Below, piece after piece: positions 9,403-18,076 of a stretch of DNA of 64,000 nucleotides. Each line of letters begins with the position of its first letter. Within the stretch, counting starts at the first letter, position 1. Origin of the DNA: Verrucomicrobiales bacterium (GTDB lineage: Bacteria > Verrucomicrobiota > Verrucomicrobiia > Limisphaerales > CANJXF01); NCBI GenBank assembly GCA_947478865.1, contig CANJXF010000018.1, positions 1 through 64,000 of the forward strand, given 5' to 3'. Below the pieces are notes generated by a model. It had not been told where the DNA came from, did not search any database, and saw only the letters and a program-made list of their open reading frames with translations. The translations under genes and the position numbers were made by a program.

Positions 9403-10041
9403 ATGAATAGAAAAATAATTATCGCCTTGTTGCTGATCGTGATTATCGGCACGTCGGTTTGGCTCTTTTACTCGGATCAAGGGCCAAAAGTTAATCTCAA
9501 CCTCTATCAGACGTTGGGAAGTGTGACGGCGGATGAAACGGCTAAACTGCTCGGCGACAAAGGTGAAGTTGTGGTCGTGGGCTGGGATTCCGGCAGCACC
9601 AAGGTGGCCGTGGATGAAGCGAAGATAGACTCCTTCGAACACGCGCTCAAAAAGCACAAGGGGATGCAATTCGCAGGGCGTGAGCGGGTAGTGCGCAACC
9701 CGGCACAGATGATGGCTACAGGAGGCGCCATGCCGCCTGACCAATTGTTGAAAGTCGTCAAAGCGCATCCACAAGCCGGTGCCATCGTTTTGTTTCTCGC
9801 CTTTCCTAATTTGTCGTCGCAGGACGCCGCTGCACTAAGCCAGGGGAAAACGAAGTTTATCGTCGTTTCAGGATGCAACCCGGGCTACAAAAAGCTCCTG
9901 TTGGACCGTGTCATTACCCTTGCGATTATTCCCCAGTTTGATCGCTCGGAGAATACGCAGACGCCCAAAACGACGCGGGAAAACTTCGACCAGAATTTTC
10001 TCGTAGTGGGTTACGATCAGGCGGCGAACTTGCCTTATTAA
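9403..10041 (+). CDS. Membrane-anchored protein of unknown function
   Basis: 212 aa. The start at 9403 is fixed by an AGGAG sequence a few bases upstream and by the transmembrane or signal segment that follows (KIIIALLLIVIIGTSVWLFY). The soluble part alternates predicted strands and helices (EVVVVGWDSGST ... GAIVLFLAFPNL ... KFIVVSGCNPGYKKLLL), loosely like a periplasmic alpha/beta fold, but no named family was recognised. It follows the pseudopilin gene closely and may be cotranscribed with it. Confidence 0.6.
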   Translation: MNRKIIIALLLIVIIGTSVWLFYSDQGPKVNLNLYQTLGSVTADETAKLLGDKGEVVVVGWDSGSTKVAVDEAKIDSFEHALKKHKGMQFAGRERVVRNPAQMMATGGAMPPDQLLKVVKAHPQAGAIVLFLAFPNLSSQDAAALSQGKTKFIVVSGCNPGYKKLLLDRVITLAIIPQFDRSENTQTPKTTRENFDQNFLVVGYDQAANLPY

Positions 10042-10091
10042 GCCGAATCCGCCGCGCCAGATTGCCTGCCGTTAAATCGCTGCCGAAGAGG

Positions 10092-11516
10092 TTAGCCCTT
10101 CAACTTGCGCTCCAGCATCTCTCCAATGAGGTTTGGATTCGCTTTGCCTTTGCTGAGTTTCATGACCTGACCTTTGAGGAAGTTCAGCGCCGCCGGTTTG
10201 CCGGCGCGGAAGTCTTCCGCGCTCTTCGGATTCGCCGCGATCGCTTCGTCGCAGAATTTTTCGATCGCGCCCGTGTCGCTGACCTGCGCCAAGCCCTTCT
10301 GCTCGACAATTTTTCCGGGCGCCTCGCCGCTGGCGAACATTTCCGCGAATACATCCTGCGCAATCTTGCTGCTGATTTTCCCGCTGTCCACGAGGGCGGC
10401 AAGTTCAAGAATTCCTTCGGGACGAAATTTCAAATCGTCGAGTGTCGTGGCGGATTCCGCCAGCTTCGCGCGCAAATTGTTGATCACCCAGTTGGCGATG
10501 GCTTTGGGATTCTTCGATTGTTTGGCGAGGGTTTCAAAATACTTTCCGAGCGGCACGTCGTTGACGAACGTTTCGGCATCGGCGGGCGGCAGCTGGTAGG
10601 CCGTGATGAAGCGTTGTTTTTTGGCCAGCGGCAATTCGACCACGCGCGCGGCGACTTCTTCCAGCCAACCTGCGGTGGGCTCGAACGGCATCAAATCCGG
10701 TTCGGGAAAATAGCGGTAATCGTGCGCCATTTCTTTGCTGCGCATTGTCTCGGTGATGCCGCCCACGTCATCCCAGCGGCGCGTTTCCTGGAAAAGTTGC
10801 CCGCCGCTTTTGAGCACGCCGATCTGGCGCGGGATTTCATATTCCAGCGCGCGCCGCACGCCGCTGAAGCTGTTCATGTTTTTGATCTCGATCTTTTTCC
10901 CGAGCTCCTTCTGGCCGACCGGGCGCACGCTGATGTTGACGTCGCAGCGGACCATTCCTTTTTCCATGTCGCAATCGCTGATGCCGCCATAGATCAAAAT
11001 GTCTTTGAGCGCATTCAAATAATCGCACGCCATGTCGGGGCTCGTGATGTCGGGCTCGGACACAATTTCGAGCAGCGGCACTCCGGCGCGGTTGAAATCG
11101 ACGCCGCTGTTGCGCTCGAAATGAATGTTTTTCCCGACATCCTCCTCGAGGTGAGCGCGGGTAATGCGGACGCGGGTCATGCTGTTTTGAAATTCGAAAT
11201 CGACGTAGCCGCCGGCGGTCGAAGGCTTGTCGTATTGCGTGACCTGATAATTCTTGGCGGCGTCGGGATAGAAATAGTTTTTGCGATCGAACTTGGCGTA
11301 GGGCGGGATGGAGCAGTTCAAGAGGAATCCAGTCAGGACGGTGAGCCGCAGCGCTTCTTCATTGGCGACCGGGAGGACGCCGGGCAGGCCGAGGCAAACC
11401 GGACAGACGTTGGTGTTTGGTTCCGCGCCAAACGCGTTGGCGCAGCCGCACCAGATTTTGGATTTGGTTTTGAGCTGGACGTGTGTTTCCAGGCCAATGA
11501 CTGCTTCGTATTCCAT
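10092..11516 (-). CDS. gatB: Asp-tRNA(Asn)/Glu-tRNA(Gln) amidotransferase subunit B
   Basis: 474 aa. GatB is the kinase and tRNA-binding subunit of the GatCAB amidotransferase, which converts misacylated Glu-tRNA(Gln) or Asp-tRNA(Asn). The start MEYEAVIGLETHVQL at 11516 is the conserved beginning; seven upstream codons are not part of the family. Visible landmarks are KSKIWCGCANAFGAEPNTNVCPVC (split: KIWCGC and CPVCLGLPG, zinc ligands), YPDAAKNYQVTQYD, and the C-terminal YqeY-like tail ending LIGEMLERKLKG. gatA and gatC are not adjacent. A dense antisense open frame over the same interval is a codon-bias shadow. Confidence 0.95.
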   Translation of the reverse strand: MEYEAVIGLETHVQLKTKSKIWCGCANAFGAEPNTNVCPVCLGLPGVLPVANEEALRLTVLTGFLLNCSIPPYAKFDRKNYFYPDAAKNYQVTQYDKPSTAGGYVDFEFQNSMTRVRITRAHLEEDVGKNIHFERNSGVDFNRAGVPLLEIVSEPDITSPDMACDYLNALKDILIYGGISDCDMEKGMVRCDVNISVRPVGQKELGKKIEIKNMNSFSGVRRALEYEIPRQIGVLKSGGQLFQETRRWDDVGGITETMRSKEMAHDYRYFPEPDLMPFEPTAGWLEEVAARVVELPLAKKQRFITAYQLPPADAETFVNDVPLGKYFETLAKQSKNPKAIANWVINNLRAKLAESATTLDDLKFRPEGILELAALVDSGKISSKIAQDVFAEMFASGEAPGKIVEQKGLAQVSDTGAIEKFCDEAIAANPKSAEDFRAGKPAALNFLKGQVMKLSKGKANPNLIGEMLERKLKG

Positions 11517-11533
11517 AAAGTCCCAAACTACTG

Positions 11534-11562
11534 CCACAGATGAACGCCGATGAACACAGATT
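11534..11562. repeat. Short internally repeated sequence (AGATGAAC type)
   Basis: The stretch contains AGATGAAC, then CGATGAAC, then ACAGATT, i.e. two near-copies of an 8-mer beginning at 11539 and 11549. Similar sequences are common dispersed intergenic repeats in this and other phyla. It sits just upstream of gatB in a 137-base gap. Copy number cannot be judged from one window. Confidence 0.35.
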
Positions 11563-11653
11563 TTTCGTCCGGCTGGCGGGATTTTAAGAGGTAGGAATCA
11601 ACCCCGCTGCGGCAGGCACCGCGCCTTCAACCGCGGAGCAGATGTGGGCGGAT

Positions 11654-12847
11654 TCATTTTGCGAGGGGCAGGTCGAGCCAGAATTTACTTCCGCGATGAA
11701 GCTCCGACTCCACCCCAATGCTTCCGTGCATTTTCTCAACCGCCTTCTTTACGATGGCCAGCCCGATTCCGGTTCCCTCATAGCCCGGGCTGCCGTGGGC
11801 GCGTTCAAAAATGTGAAAGATTTTATCCAGATGGGCGGATGGAATTCCGATGCCGTTATCCTGGATGAATAGCCGCACCGAACCGATTTTCTCCTCGGTC
11901 CAAATGCGGATCTTCGCCATTTTTCCCGGAGAAACAAATTTGGCGGCGTTGCCCAGCAGGTTGGAGAGGCATTGGGCCAGCAAGGCTTTATTGCCAGATA
12001 CCGGATGCAAAGGAGTCGCGATTTCAATCGCGGCGAAAGGATGATGGAGATTGGGATAGTCGCTGATGATTTCGCGCAGCAGCTTCTCGGTATCGACGTG
12101 CTCAACTTTGATCTCGGAGCGGACCACGCGGCTGTAGGTCAACACGTCGTGAATCAATTCATCCATCCGCCGGGCCGCATTGGAAATTTTTCGCACATAA
12201 TCCCTGGCATCCTTTTCCATGGTGGAACCGTAATCTTCGTCCAGCATTTCGGCGTAGGCTTCCATGGCGCGAAGCGGGCCGCGCAGATCATGGGCGATGG
12301 TGTAGGAAAAGGTTTCCAGCTCGCAGATCGTTTCCTCGAGCTTGGCGGTGCGTTGCTCGACGAGGCACTCAAGGTGTTCGGCCTGGGCCTGCAGTTTTTC
12401 ATGCGCGGCTTCCAGTTGCTGGGTCCGTTCGGATAGCGCGGACTGTGAGGTGCCGAGCAATTTAAAAACCGTGCCGTACCAGAGTTCGGACAGATAACAC
12501 ATGAAGACGGAGACGCCGGCAAAAATCAAAATGCTGAGCAATCCGCTGATATCGGGAAGGAATTGGAAATGGGGTTCGACCCAAAAGAAGGTCCCGATCA
12601 ACAGGCTAAGGCCGGCGGCAAACAAGCCGGCCTTGAACGCGCCGTGCCACGTGGAAAACATCACGGCTGGAAAAAAGAAAAGCCACGGCATGGAGCGGCC
12701 AAGATAACGATCGAGGGAGAGGCGCAGACCGGCTGCGATCACAACGCAAATGGTAGCCCCGCCAAAGCGTCGCACGATGCTTCGATAGGGAGCTTTGCGT
12801 GCGAGCTGTTCGAGCTGATTGCGCATGGCATCAAGCTGAATGTTCAC
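11654..12847 (-). CDS. Sensor histidine kinase with DUF4118-like membrane domain
   Basis: 397 aa. Residues about 30-120 form a four-helix membrane sensor (WLFFFPAVMFSTWHGAFKAG) like the DUF4118/KdpD type. A coiled coil follows (about 135-175), then a HisKA domain with the phospho-acceptor in TIAHDLRGPLRAM (His186). The HATPase_c domain has an N-box (LGNAAKFV), GIGIP and GTGIGLAIVKK, ending GSKFWLDLPLAK. All catalytic boxes are present. No response regulator lies next to it, so it is an orphan kinase whose partner is elsewhere. The stimulus is unknown. Confidence 0.88.
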   Translation of the reverse strand: MNIQLDAMRNQLEQLARKAPYRSIVRRFGGATICVVIAAGLRLSLDRYLGRSMPWLFFFPAVMFSTWHGAFKAGLFAAGLSLLIGTFFWVEPHFQFLPDISGLLSILIFAGVSVFMCYLSELWYGTVFKLLGTSQSALSERTQQLEAAHEKLQAQAEHLECLVEQRTAKLEETICELETFSYTIAHDLRGPLRAMEAYAEMLDEDYGSTMEKDARDYVRKISNAARRMDELIHDVLTYSRVVRSEIKVEHVDTEKLLREIISDYPNLHHPFAAIEIATPLHPVSGNKALLAQCLSNLLGNAAKFVSPGKMAKIRIWTEEKIGSVRLFIQDNGIGIPSAHLDKIFHIFERAHGSPGYEGTGIGLAIVKKAVEKMHGSIGVESELHRGSKFWLDLPLAK

Positions 12848-12986
12848 CTCCCTTCAAAAGTTTCATCCATCCCGCGGTTTTTCAACTAAGGAATGGGCGA
12901 AACGCATATTTCAGGGATTCCACTAAAATGGTTGGAAAGTAGATCTCGTTTTCAACCGGGCTGGAACCGCGCGAAACAGGATGGCG

Positions 12987-13352
12987 CTACGGTCCGGTAA
13001 ACAACTCGATAATGTGCCCATCCGGGTCGCGCAGGAAAACCTGCCACGCGCCGTCCGGGCGCGCTTTGCGCGGTTGGAAATCGGCGCGCATCGCTTGCAG
13101 GTGCGGTTCCCATTCGTCGAGATTGTCCACGCGAAGGGCGAAGTGATTTCCGCGATGATGCGATTGAACCGGTTCCGTGCGCTCGCCGATGAGATGCAGT
13201 TCCTGGTCGCGTCCAAAACGAAACCAGGCGCCCGGAAAATTGAAAGCGGGGCGCGGCAGTGGATCCAGCCGCAATGTATCGCGATAAAAAGCGCACGATG
13301 CCTGGAGATCGCGGACATGCAACGCCACGTGATTGAGTTCGAGCACTTTCAT
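12987..13352 (-). CDS. VOC-family protein (glyoxalase/dioxygenase-like)
   Basis: 121 aa from the ATG at 13352 (MKVLELNHVALHVRDLQAS); a longer frame upstream adds non-conserved sequence. It shows the two beta-alpha-beta-beta-beta halves of the vicinal oxygen chelate fold, with metal-ligand candidates His in NHVALHV, His in ELHLIGE, His in NHFALRV and Glu in DGHIIELF. The length fits a single-domain member such as lactoylglutathione lyase or a fosfomycin-type thiol transferase; the substrate cannot be told. Convergence with other genes is not seen: it is divergent from the sulfatase. Confidence 0.8.
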   Translation of the reverse strand: MKVLELNHVALHVRDLQASCAFYRDTLRLDPLPRPAFNFPGAWFRFGRDQELHLIGERTEPVQSHHRGNHFALRVDNLDEWEPHLQAMRADFQPRKARPDGAWQVFLRDPDGHIIELFTGP

Positions 13353-13522
13353 GGCTGCGTTGTAAAATTTTCCGGGAAGGATTGCAATAGTGGGCAGGGG
13401 AGAATCTTTTGACCCGGCTGGACCGGATGGCTGGCGCAAGCTTTCTGGCGGTCGGCCCGTCGATTTTTATGGGAAGACATTGGCTGGTGGTTTCGCTAAC
13501 GTTCGCGCAACCAAAATTTTCT

Positions 13523-14965
13523 ATGCGCAAATTGCTTTCTCTGCTGTTCGTGTTCGGTTCGCTCGGCGTCGCTGCGGCGCAAACCAACCGGCCCAACATC
13601 GTGTTCATTCTTGCGGATGACCTCGGCTACACCGACCTCGCTTGTTACGGGAGCAAGTATTACGAAACGCCCAATATCGATCGGCTCGCCCGGCAGGGGA
13701 TCCGCTTCACCGATGGCCACACCTGCGCGCCGAATTGCCAACCTTCCCGCGCCGCGTTAATGAGCGGCCAATACATGCCGCGCACCGGCGTTTACACCGT
13801 CGGCGGCATCGACCGGTTCAATTGGCAGAGCCGCCCGCTGCGCCCGGTCGATAACGTGACGCAACTGCCGTTGGAAAAGATCACCGTGGCGCAAGCGCTG
13901 AAGAAAGCCGGATACGCCACGGCGATGTTTGGCAAATGGCATCTCGGCAACGACAAGGCGCATCATCCTTCGCAACGCGGATTCGACGAGTCGATTGAAA
14001 GTTCCGGGGTTCATTTTAATTTCCGGACCGATCCGCCCACCGATTATCCGAAAGAGGAGTATCTGGCCGATTTTCTCACCGACAAAGCCGTGGACTTTAT
14101 TCGCCGCCACAAGGACGGGCCGTTCTTCCTCTATCTTCCGCATTTCGCCGTGCATCAACCGCTGCAGGCGAAGAAGGAGTTGATTGAAAAATTTGCCGGA
14201 AAACCCGGCGTCGGCGGACACAAGAATCCGACTTATGCCGCGATGATCAAGAGCGTGGACGAAAGCGTTGGCCGTGTTCTCGCCACGTTGGATGAATTGA
14301 AACTGGCGGAAAACACGCTGGTGATTTTTTCCAGCGACAACGGCGGCGTCGGCGGTTACGCGCGGGAAAAAATCAAGGAGTCCAACGCGGTGACCGACAA
14401 CGCGCCGTTGCGGGGCGGAAAGGGAATGCTCTACGAAGGCGGGCATCGCGTGCCTTACATTTTCCGGTGGCCGGGAAAAATCGCCGAGCGGACCACCTGC
14501 GCCGAAACGATCGCTGGCGTGGACCTCTACCCGACGCTGCTGGAGGTGGCCGGGGCGAAACCAGCCGACGGTTACCCGCTCGACGGCGTGAGTTACCTCA
14601 AGCTGTTGACCAGCGGCGGACAGGCGAAATTGAATCGTGATGCGATCTATTGGCATTTCCCGGGCTACCTCGGAGCGTCTGAGAACACCTGGCGCACGAC
14701 TCCGGTCGGCGCGATTCGCTCCGGCGATTGGAAGCTGATGGAATTTTTCGAAGACAACCACGTGGAGCTTTACAACCTGCGCGAGGATCTCAGCGAAAAA
14801 AATGATCTCGCCAAGATAAATTCCGCCAAAGCCCGCGAGCTTCAAGCCAAGCTCGCCGCGTGGCGCAAGGAGTTGAAAGCGCCGATGCCGACGCCCAACA
14901 AATCCATTGGAGCACCTTCCGGAAAAAAGAAGGGCAAAAAGAACAAGGAAAACGGCGACGCGTGA
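13523..14965 (+). CDS. Secreted sulfatase
   Basis: 480 aa arylsulfatase-type enzyme. The ATG at 13523 starts a signal peptide (MRKLLSLLFVFGSLGVAAAQ) followed directly by the family opening RPNIVFILADDLGY, whose Asp pair binds the metal. The formylglycine motif is CQPSRAALMSGQY, with Cys72 the residue converted by a sulfatase-maturing enzyme. GKWHLG and SSDNGG are further active-site blocks. The C-terminus is a low-complexity Lys-rich tail (KKKGKKNK). Likely acts in the periplasm or outside on sulfated glycans, as is common in this phylum; the exact substrate is unknown. No maturase gene is in the window. Confidence 0.93.
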   Translation: MRKLLSLLFVFGSLGVAAAQTNRPNIVFILADDLGYTDLACYGSKYYETPNIDRLARQGIRFTDGHTCAPNCQPSRAALMSGQYMPRTGVYTVGGIDRFNWQSRPLRPVDNVTQLPLEKITVAQALKKAGYATAMFGKWHLGNDKAHHPSQRGFDESIESSGVHFNFRTDPPTDYPKEEYLADFLTDKAVDFIRRHKDGPFFLYLPHFAVHQPLQAKKELIEKFAGKPGVGGHKNPTYAAMIKSVDESVGRVLATLDELKLAENTLVIFSSDNGGVGGYAREKIKESNAVTDNAPLRGGKGMLYEGGHRVPYIFRWPGKIAERTTCAETIAGVDLYPTLLEVAGAKPADGYPLDGVSYLKLLTSGGQAKLNRDAIYWHFPGYLGASENTWRTTPVGAIRSGDWKLMEFFEDNHVELYNLREDLSEKNDLAKINSAKARELQAKLAAWRKELKAPMPTPNKSIGAPSGKKKGKKNKENGDA

Positions 14966-14996
14966 CGCCTCGGCTCTCGCTCCGTTCTGCAGTTTC

Positions 14997-16562
14997 CTAG
15001 TTCACTGCATGGCGTAGCACCATCCCCGGTTTGGCGCCGGTATGTTTGTCATCGTCGATGACGAGTCCGCCGTTGACGAAGACATATTTGAATCCCGTCG
15101 CGTAATGATGCGGGTCGTTGAAGGTTCCATGATCGGTCACCGTGGCGGGATCGAACACCACGATGTCCGCCCAGTTGCCGGTGCGCAGTTCGCCGCGCGC
15201 CTTGATTTGAAAGGTGTTGGCTGGCAGGGATGTCATCTTGCGAATCGCATCTTCCAGGCGCAGGACTTTTTCTTCGCGAACATACCGGCCCAGGACGCGC
15301 GCATTGTTTCCATAGCCGCGAGGGTGGGGGATCCCTTCGTTGAATTGCCGCATTCCGCTGTCCGAGGCGATCATCGTGTTCGGATGCCGCATGAAAGCCT
15401 GTAAATCCGTTTCGCTCATCCCGTGAAAAACCGCCGACGCGCCGCCATTTCGCTCGATGTCCAGGATCATTTCAATCTGGTCGTCCAGCGATGCGCTGTG
15501 GCCGCTTTTCTGGGATGCTTCCACGATGTTCAATCCGTTCAAAGTTTTGTCGTGCTTGTAAAAAGCAATCACGGCATAGGCGTAACTCTCGCTGCCGCGG
15601 CGGCGCAATGAATCCTTCATTTCCGCGATGACCTTCGCCTTCTGCCCGGCGTTATCGAGGCGCTCGATTAATTTTTTCGTCCCGCCATCCTTGGCGCTTT
15701 CCGGCACGAGCTGGCTGATGCCGGTGCTCGAGGCCGTGTAGGCATATTGATCCTGCGTGATATCCAGGCCTTCCCGGCGCGCGTTTTCGATTCTCGCGAG
15801 AACCTGATCCGTCTGGCCCCAGTTGGATTTGCCCGAAAGTTTGATGTGCGAAATTTCCGCCCGGATGCGGGCTTCGCGCGCGATGCGAATGACTTCGTCG
15901 ATCGACTGGAAAATCTCCTCTCCTTCGCTGCGCTGATGCGTGGCGTAAATGCCGTCGTAAGCCGAGGCCACTTTCGCCAGCTCAATGATCTCCTCCGTCT
16001 TCGCAAAAACGCCCGGCAGATAAATCAAGCCCGTCGAAAGGCCCGCCGCGCCCTCTTTCATCGCTTGCTCGACGAGCGATCGCATCTGCTCCAGCTCCGC
16101 CTCAGTCGGCGGCCGCATGAACGAGCCGCCCATCGCCTTGCCGCGAACGGTGCCATGGCCGATCAACGTCGCGACGTTCGGAGACATTTTGACCTCTTCC
16201 AGCTTCTTGAAAAATTCGCCGACCTTCAACACGGAGCCGCCGCAGTTCCCGAGCACCAGCGTGGTGACTCCCATGCGGACGAAATTTTCTCCGCGCGGCT
16301 GCTCGTTGATTTCCTCCGCGTGGGTGTGGACGTCGATAAACCCCGGCGCGACCACCAGGCCGCGCACATCAATTTCTTTTTCGCCGTGGCCGCTGATTTT
16401 TCCAATGGCGGCAATGCGCCCCTTTTTGACGCCGAGATCCGCGAAGAAAGCGGGATTGCCGGTGCCATCGGCGATCCGGCCATGGCGGAGAATCAGATCA
16501 TAATCTTTTGCCTGCAGCGGAAGAAGGAGCGCGGCCAGAGCAAGGGAGAACCAAAGTTTCAT
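14997..16562 (-). CDS. N-acyl-D-amino-acid deacylase-like amidohydrolase, exported
   Basis: 521 aa. Starting at the ATG at 16562 gives a signal peptide (MKLWFSLALAALLLPLQA) before the amidohydrolase body. Landmarks are DVRGLVVAPGFIDVHTHAEE (first metal-binding HxH), TLVLGNCGGS, YATHQRSEGEE, AEISHIKLSG and MIASDSGMRQFNEGIPHPRG split by normal spacing, then NWADIVVFDP near the end. This is the D-aminoacylase/dihydroorotase-like group, which hydrolyses N-acyl-D-amino acids or related imides. It converges with the sulfatase (31-base gap). Export suggests peptidoglycan or peptide scavenging; that is inference. Confidence 0.88.
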   Translation of the reverse strand: MKLWFSLALAALLLPLQAKDYDLILRHGRIADGTGNPAFFADLGVKKGRIAAIGKISGHGEKEIDVRGLVVAPGFIDVHTHAEEINEQPRGENFVRMGVTTLVLGNCGGSVLKVGEFFKKLEEVKMSPNVATLIGHGTVRGKAMGGSFMRPPTEAELEQMRSLVEQAMKEGAAGLSTGLIYLPGVFAKTEEIIELAKVASAYDGIYATHQRSEGEEIFQSIDEVIRIAREARIRAEISHIKLSGKSNWGQTDQVLARIENARREGLDITQDQYAYTASSTGISQLVPESAKDGGTKKLIERLDNAGQKAKVIAEMKDSLRRRGSESYAYAVIAFYKHDKTLNGLNIVEASQKSGHSASLDDQIEMILDIERNGGASAVFHGMSETDLQAFMRHPNTMIASDSGMRQFNEGIPHPRGYGNNARVLGRYVREEKVLRLEDAIRKMTSLPANTFQIKARGELRTGNWADIVVFDPATVTDHGTFNDPHHYATGFKYVFVNGGLVIDDDKHTGAKPGMVLRHAVN

Positions 16563-16669
16563 CGGTCGATTTTGCAAAAGGAAAAAGTTGAAAGCGATGA
16601 ACTTTTTCCCGATCGGCGCCGCCCGTGAGAGATTGACACTTCCGCTCCTTCCGATGAATATCGCCGCGC

Positions 16670-16918
16670 ATGAAATCTGATCCGCTGACGGTTGCATTGA
16701 GGAGTGTTGCCGAGACCAAGCATTTGCTGGAGGCGTTGCTCATTTCCTCGGAGACCTTTGAATATAATAAGGCCAAAAAAACCATCTCGCTTCTGCACAA
16801 GAAGATGAAGGAGCTGGGCCGGCTGCAGGCTGAAATGGAAGCGCAGGTGCAAGTGCGGGAACCCAACGTGCGGGTGGTCAATTTCCGCGCAACGCCCAAG
16901 GAAGCCGCCACGGTTTGA
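16670..16918 (+). CDS. Small helical protein of unknown function
   Basis: 82 aa, MKSDPLTVALRSVAETKHLL onward, strongly helical with heptad-like leucines and many charged residues (residues 5-60), so it is probably a coiled coil. No family recognised. It is divergent from the amidohydrolase (107 bases) and converges on ku with only three bases between the stop codons. The absence of frameshifts and a composition like its neighbours support it as a real gene. Confidence 0.55.
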   Translation: MKSDPLTVALRSVAETKHLLEALLISSETFEYNKAKKTISLLHKKMKELGRLQAEMEAQVQVREPNVRVVNFRATPKEAATV

Positions 16919-16921
16919 TGG

Positions 16922-17761
16922 TCAGGCGGCCTTGCGCTGCTTTTTGGCGGCTGGTTTCGCCGGCCTCTTCGTTTTCCCGGCGCTCCGGGTTTTTTCCAGG
17001 CTCCGTTGCAGAACCGAGATTAGGTCCACGACGTTCGTCGCTTTGCCGGTCGGCCGTTTATGCGTTGGTAATTCTTTTCCGCCCGCCGCCACTTTCTCCT
17101 CGATTACCTTCATCAACCCCTGGCGATATTCGTCTTGGTATTTCGCGGGATTCCACTTGGCGGTCATTCCTTGGATCAGCGATTCCGCCATCGCCAGCTC
17201 CTTTTTCCCTGCTTCAACTTTCCTGGGCAGGTTCAACTCATGCACGTCGGCCAATTCATCGGCGAAGTGCATCAATTCCAGAACGAGCGCCCCGTCCAGC
17301 GGTTTGACCGCGGCCAGGTGTTCGCGGGTCTTGATCGTTACCTTGGCGATCCCGACCTTGCCCGAGCGTTTCAACGCTTCGTGCAACAGCACATATGCCT
17401 TGTCGCCCCCTTTTTCGGGTGCCAGGAAATACGGTTGGTCGAAAAACATGGGATCGATTTCCTCCAGCGCAACGAATTCCTTGATGTCCACGATCTGGTT
17501 GGACTGAATGTTGACCCGCTCGAAATCCTTATCGCTCATCACGACAAATTCGTCCTTCTGATACTCGAACCCTTTCACGATGTTTTCCCACGGGGCTTCC
17601 TGGCCATCCACTTCGGCCACCCTTTTGTATTGCACCGGGCTCAGATCGCTGGCGCGGAGGAGCCGAAACTTCACCTGATTGGCCGCGCGAGTTGCGGAAT
17701 AAAGCCCGACCGGAATGTTCACCAGCCCAAAACTGATTGCTCCCTTCCAAATTGCGCGCAT
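16922..17761 (-). CDS. ku: Non-homologous end-joining protein Ku
   Basis: 279 aa. The family opening is exact: MRAIWKGAISFGLVNIPVGLY. It is followed by FRLLRASDLSPVQYKRV and the ring-forming core (VNIQSNQIVDIKEFVALEEIDP, split in the middle; YFLAPEKGGDKAYVLLHEAL). The C-terminus is a Lys/Ala/Pro tail like mycobacterial and other long Ku proteins, which binds DNA and helps sliding. Bacterial Ku forms homodimers at double-strand break ends and recruits the ligase LigD. No ligD or other ligase gene is adjacent here, which is unusual but not rare. Confidence 0.95.
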   Translation of the reverse strand: MRAIWKGAISFGLVNIPVGLYSATRAANQVKFRLLRASDLSPVQYKRVAEVDGQEAPWENIVKGFEYQKDEFVVMSDKDFERVNIQSNQIVDIKEFVALEEIDPMFFDQPYFLAPEKGGDKAYVLLHEALKRSGKVGIAKVTIKTREHLAAVKPLDGALVLELMHFADELADVHELNLPRKVEAGKKELAMAESLIQGMTAKWNPAKYQDEYRQGLMKVIEEKVAAGGKELPTHKRPTGKATNVVDLISVLQRSLEKTRSAGKTKRPAKPAAKKQRKAA

Positions 17762-18076
17762 GCCACAAAATCGTTTGCGCGCCGCCGGTTGGCATCATGA
17801 AAAACCGGTCAGGCCTTTGCTGATGGAGAGTGTTCCATGAATGGCAGCGCTTCGCTGGCTGAACCCGCGCCGGTAATTAAGTTGGCCTGGGTAGAGGGAG
17901 GTTGCCCGGTTGCGACGCATGTCTGCCAAGGCGATCGGCGGGCGGATCGATTCACCCGAAAAGGAGTTCGGCTTAGAGCTGCCGTTTGCCTGGAAAAACA
18001 CTTGATTAGCCCGCCCTGCGGTGGAAGGATCTCCCGATATTCCAAGATCATCACGAAGTTTAATATTTTCTATATT
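17762..18076. other. Leader region between ku and the Ig-repeat gene
   Basis: About 315 bases. The downstream reading frame is open from 17837, but that upstream part is rich in Arg, Cys and His and lacks any signal, so it is treated as untranslated. An A/T-rich stretch just before the ATG (TTTAATATTTTCTATATT) could hold a -10 element. No riboswitch was identified. Confidence 0.4.

Noticed and set aside
10062-11543. Plus-strand open frame of about 490 codons
   Set aside because: It is the exact antisense of gatB, which has full family motifs. The frame is a consequence of GC-rich codon use.
17762-18076. Riboswitch upstream of the Ig-repeat gene
   Set aside because: No conserved riboswitch core could be recognised by eye.
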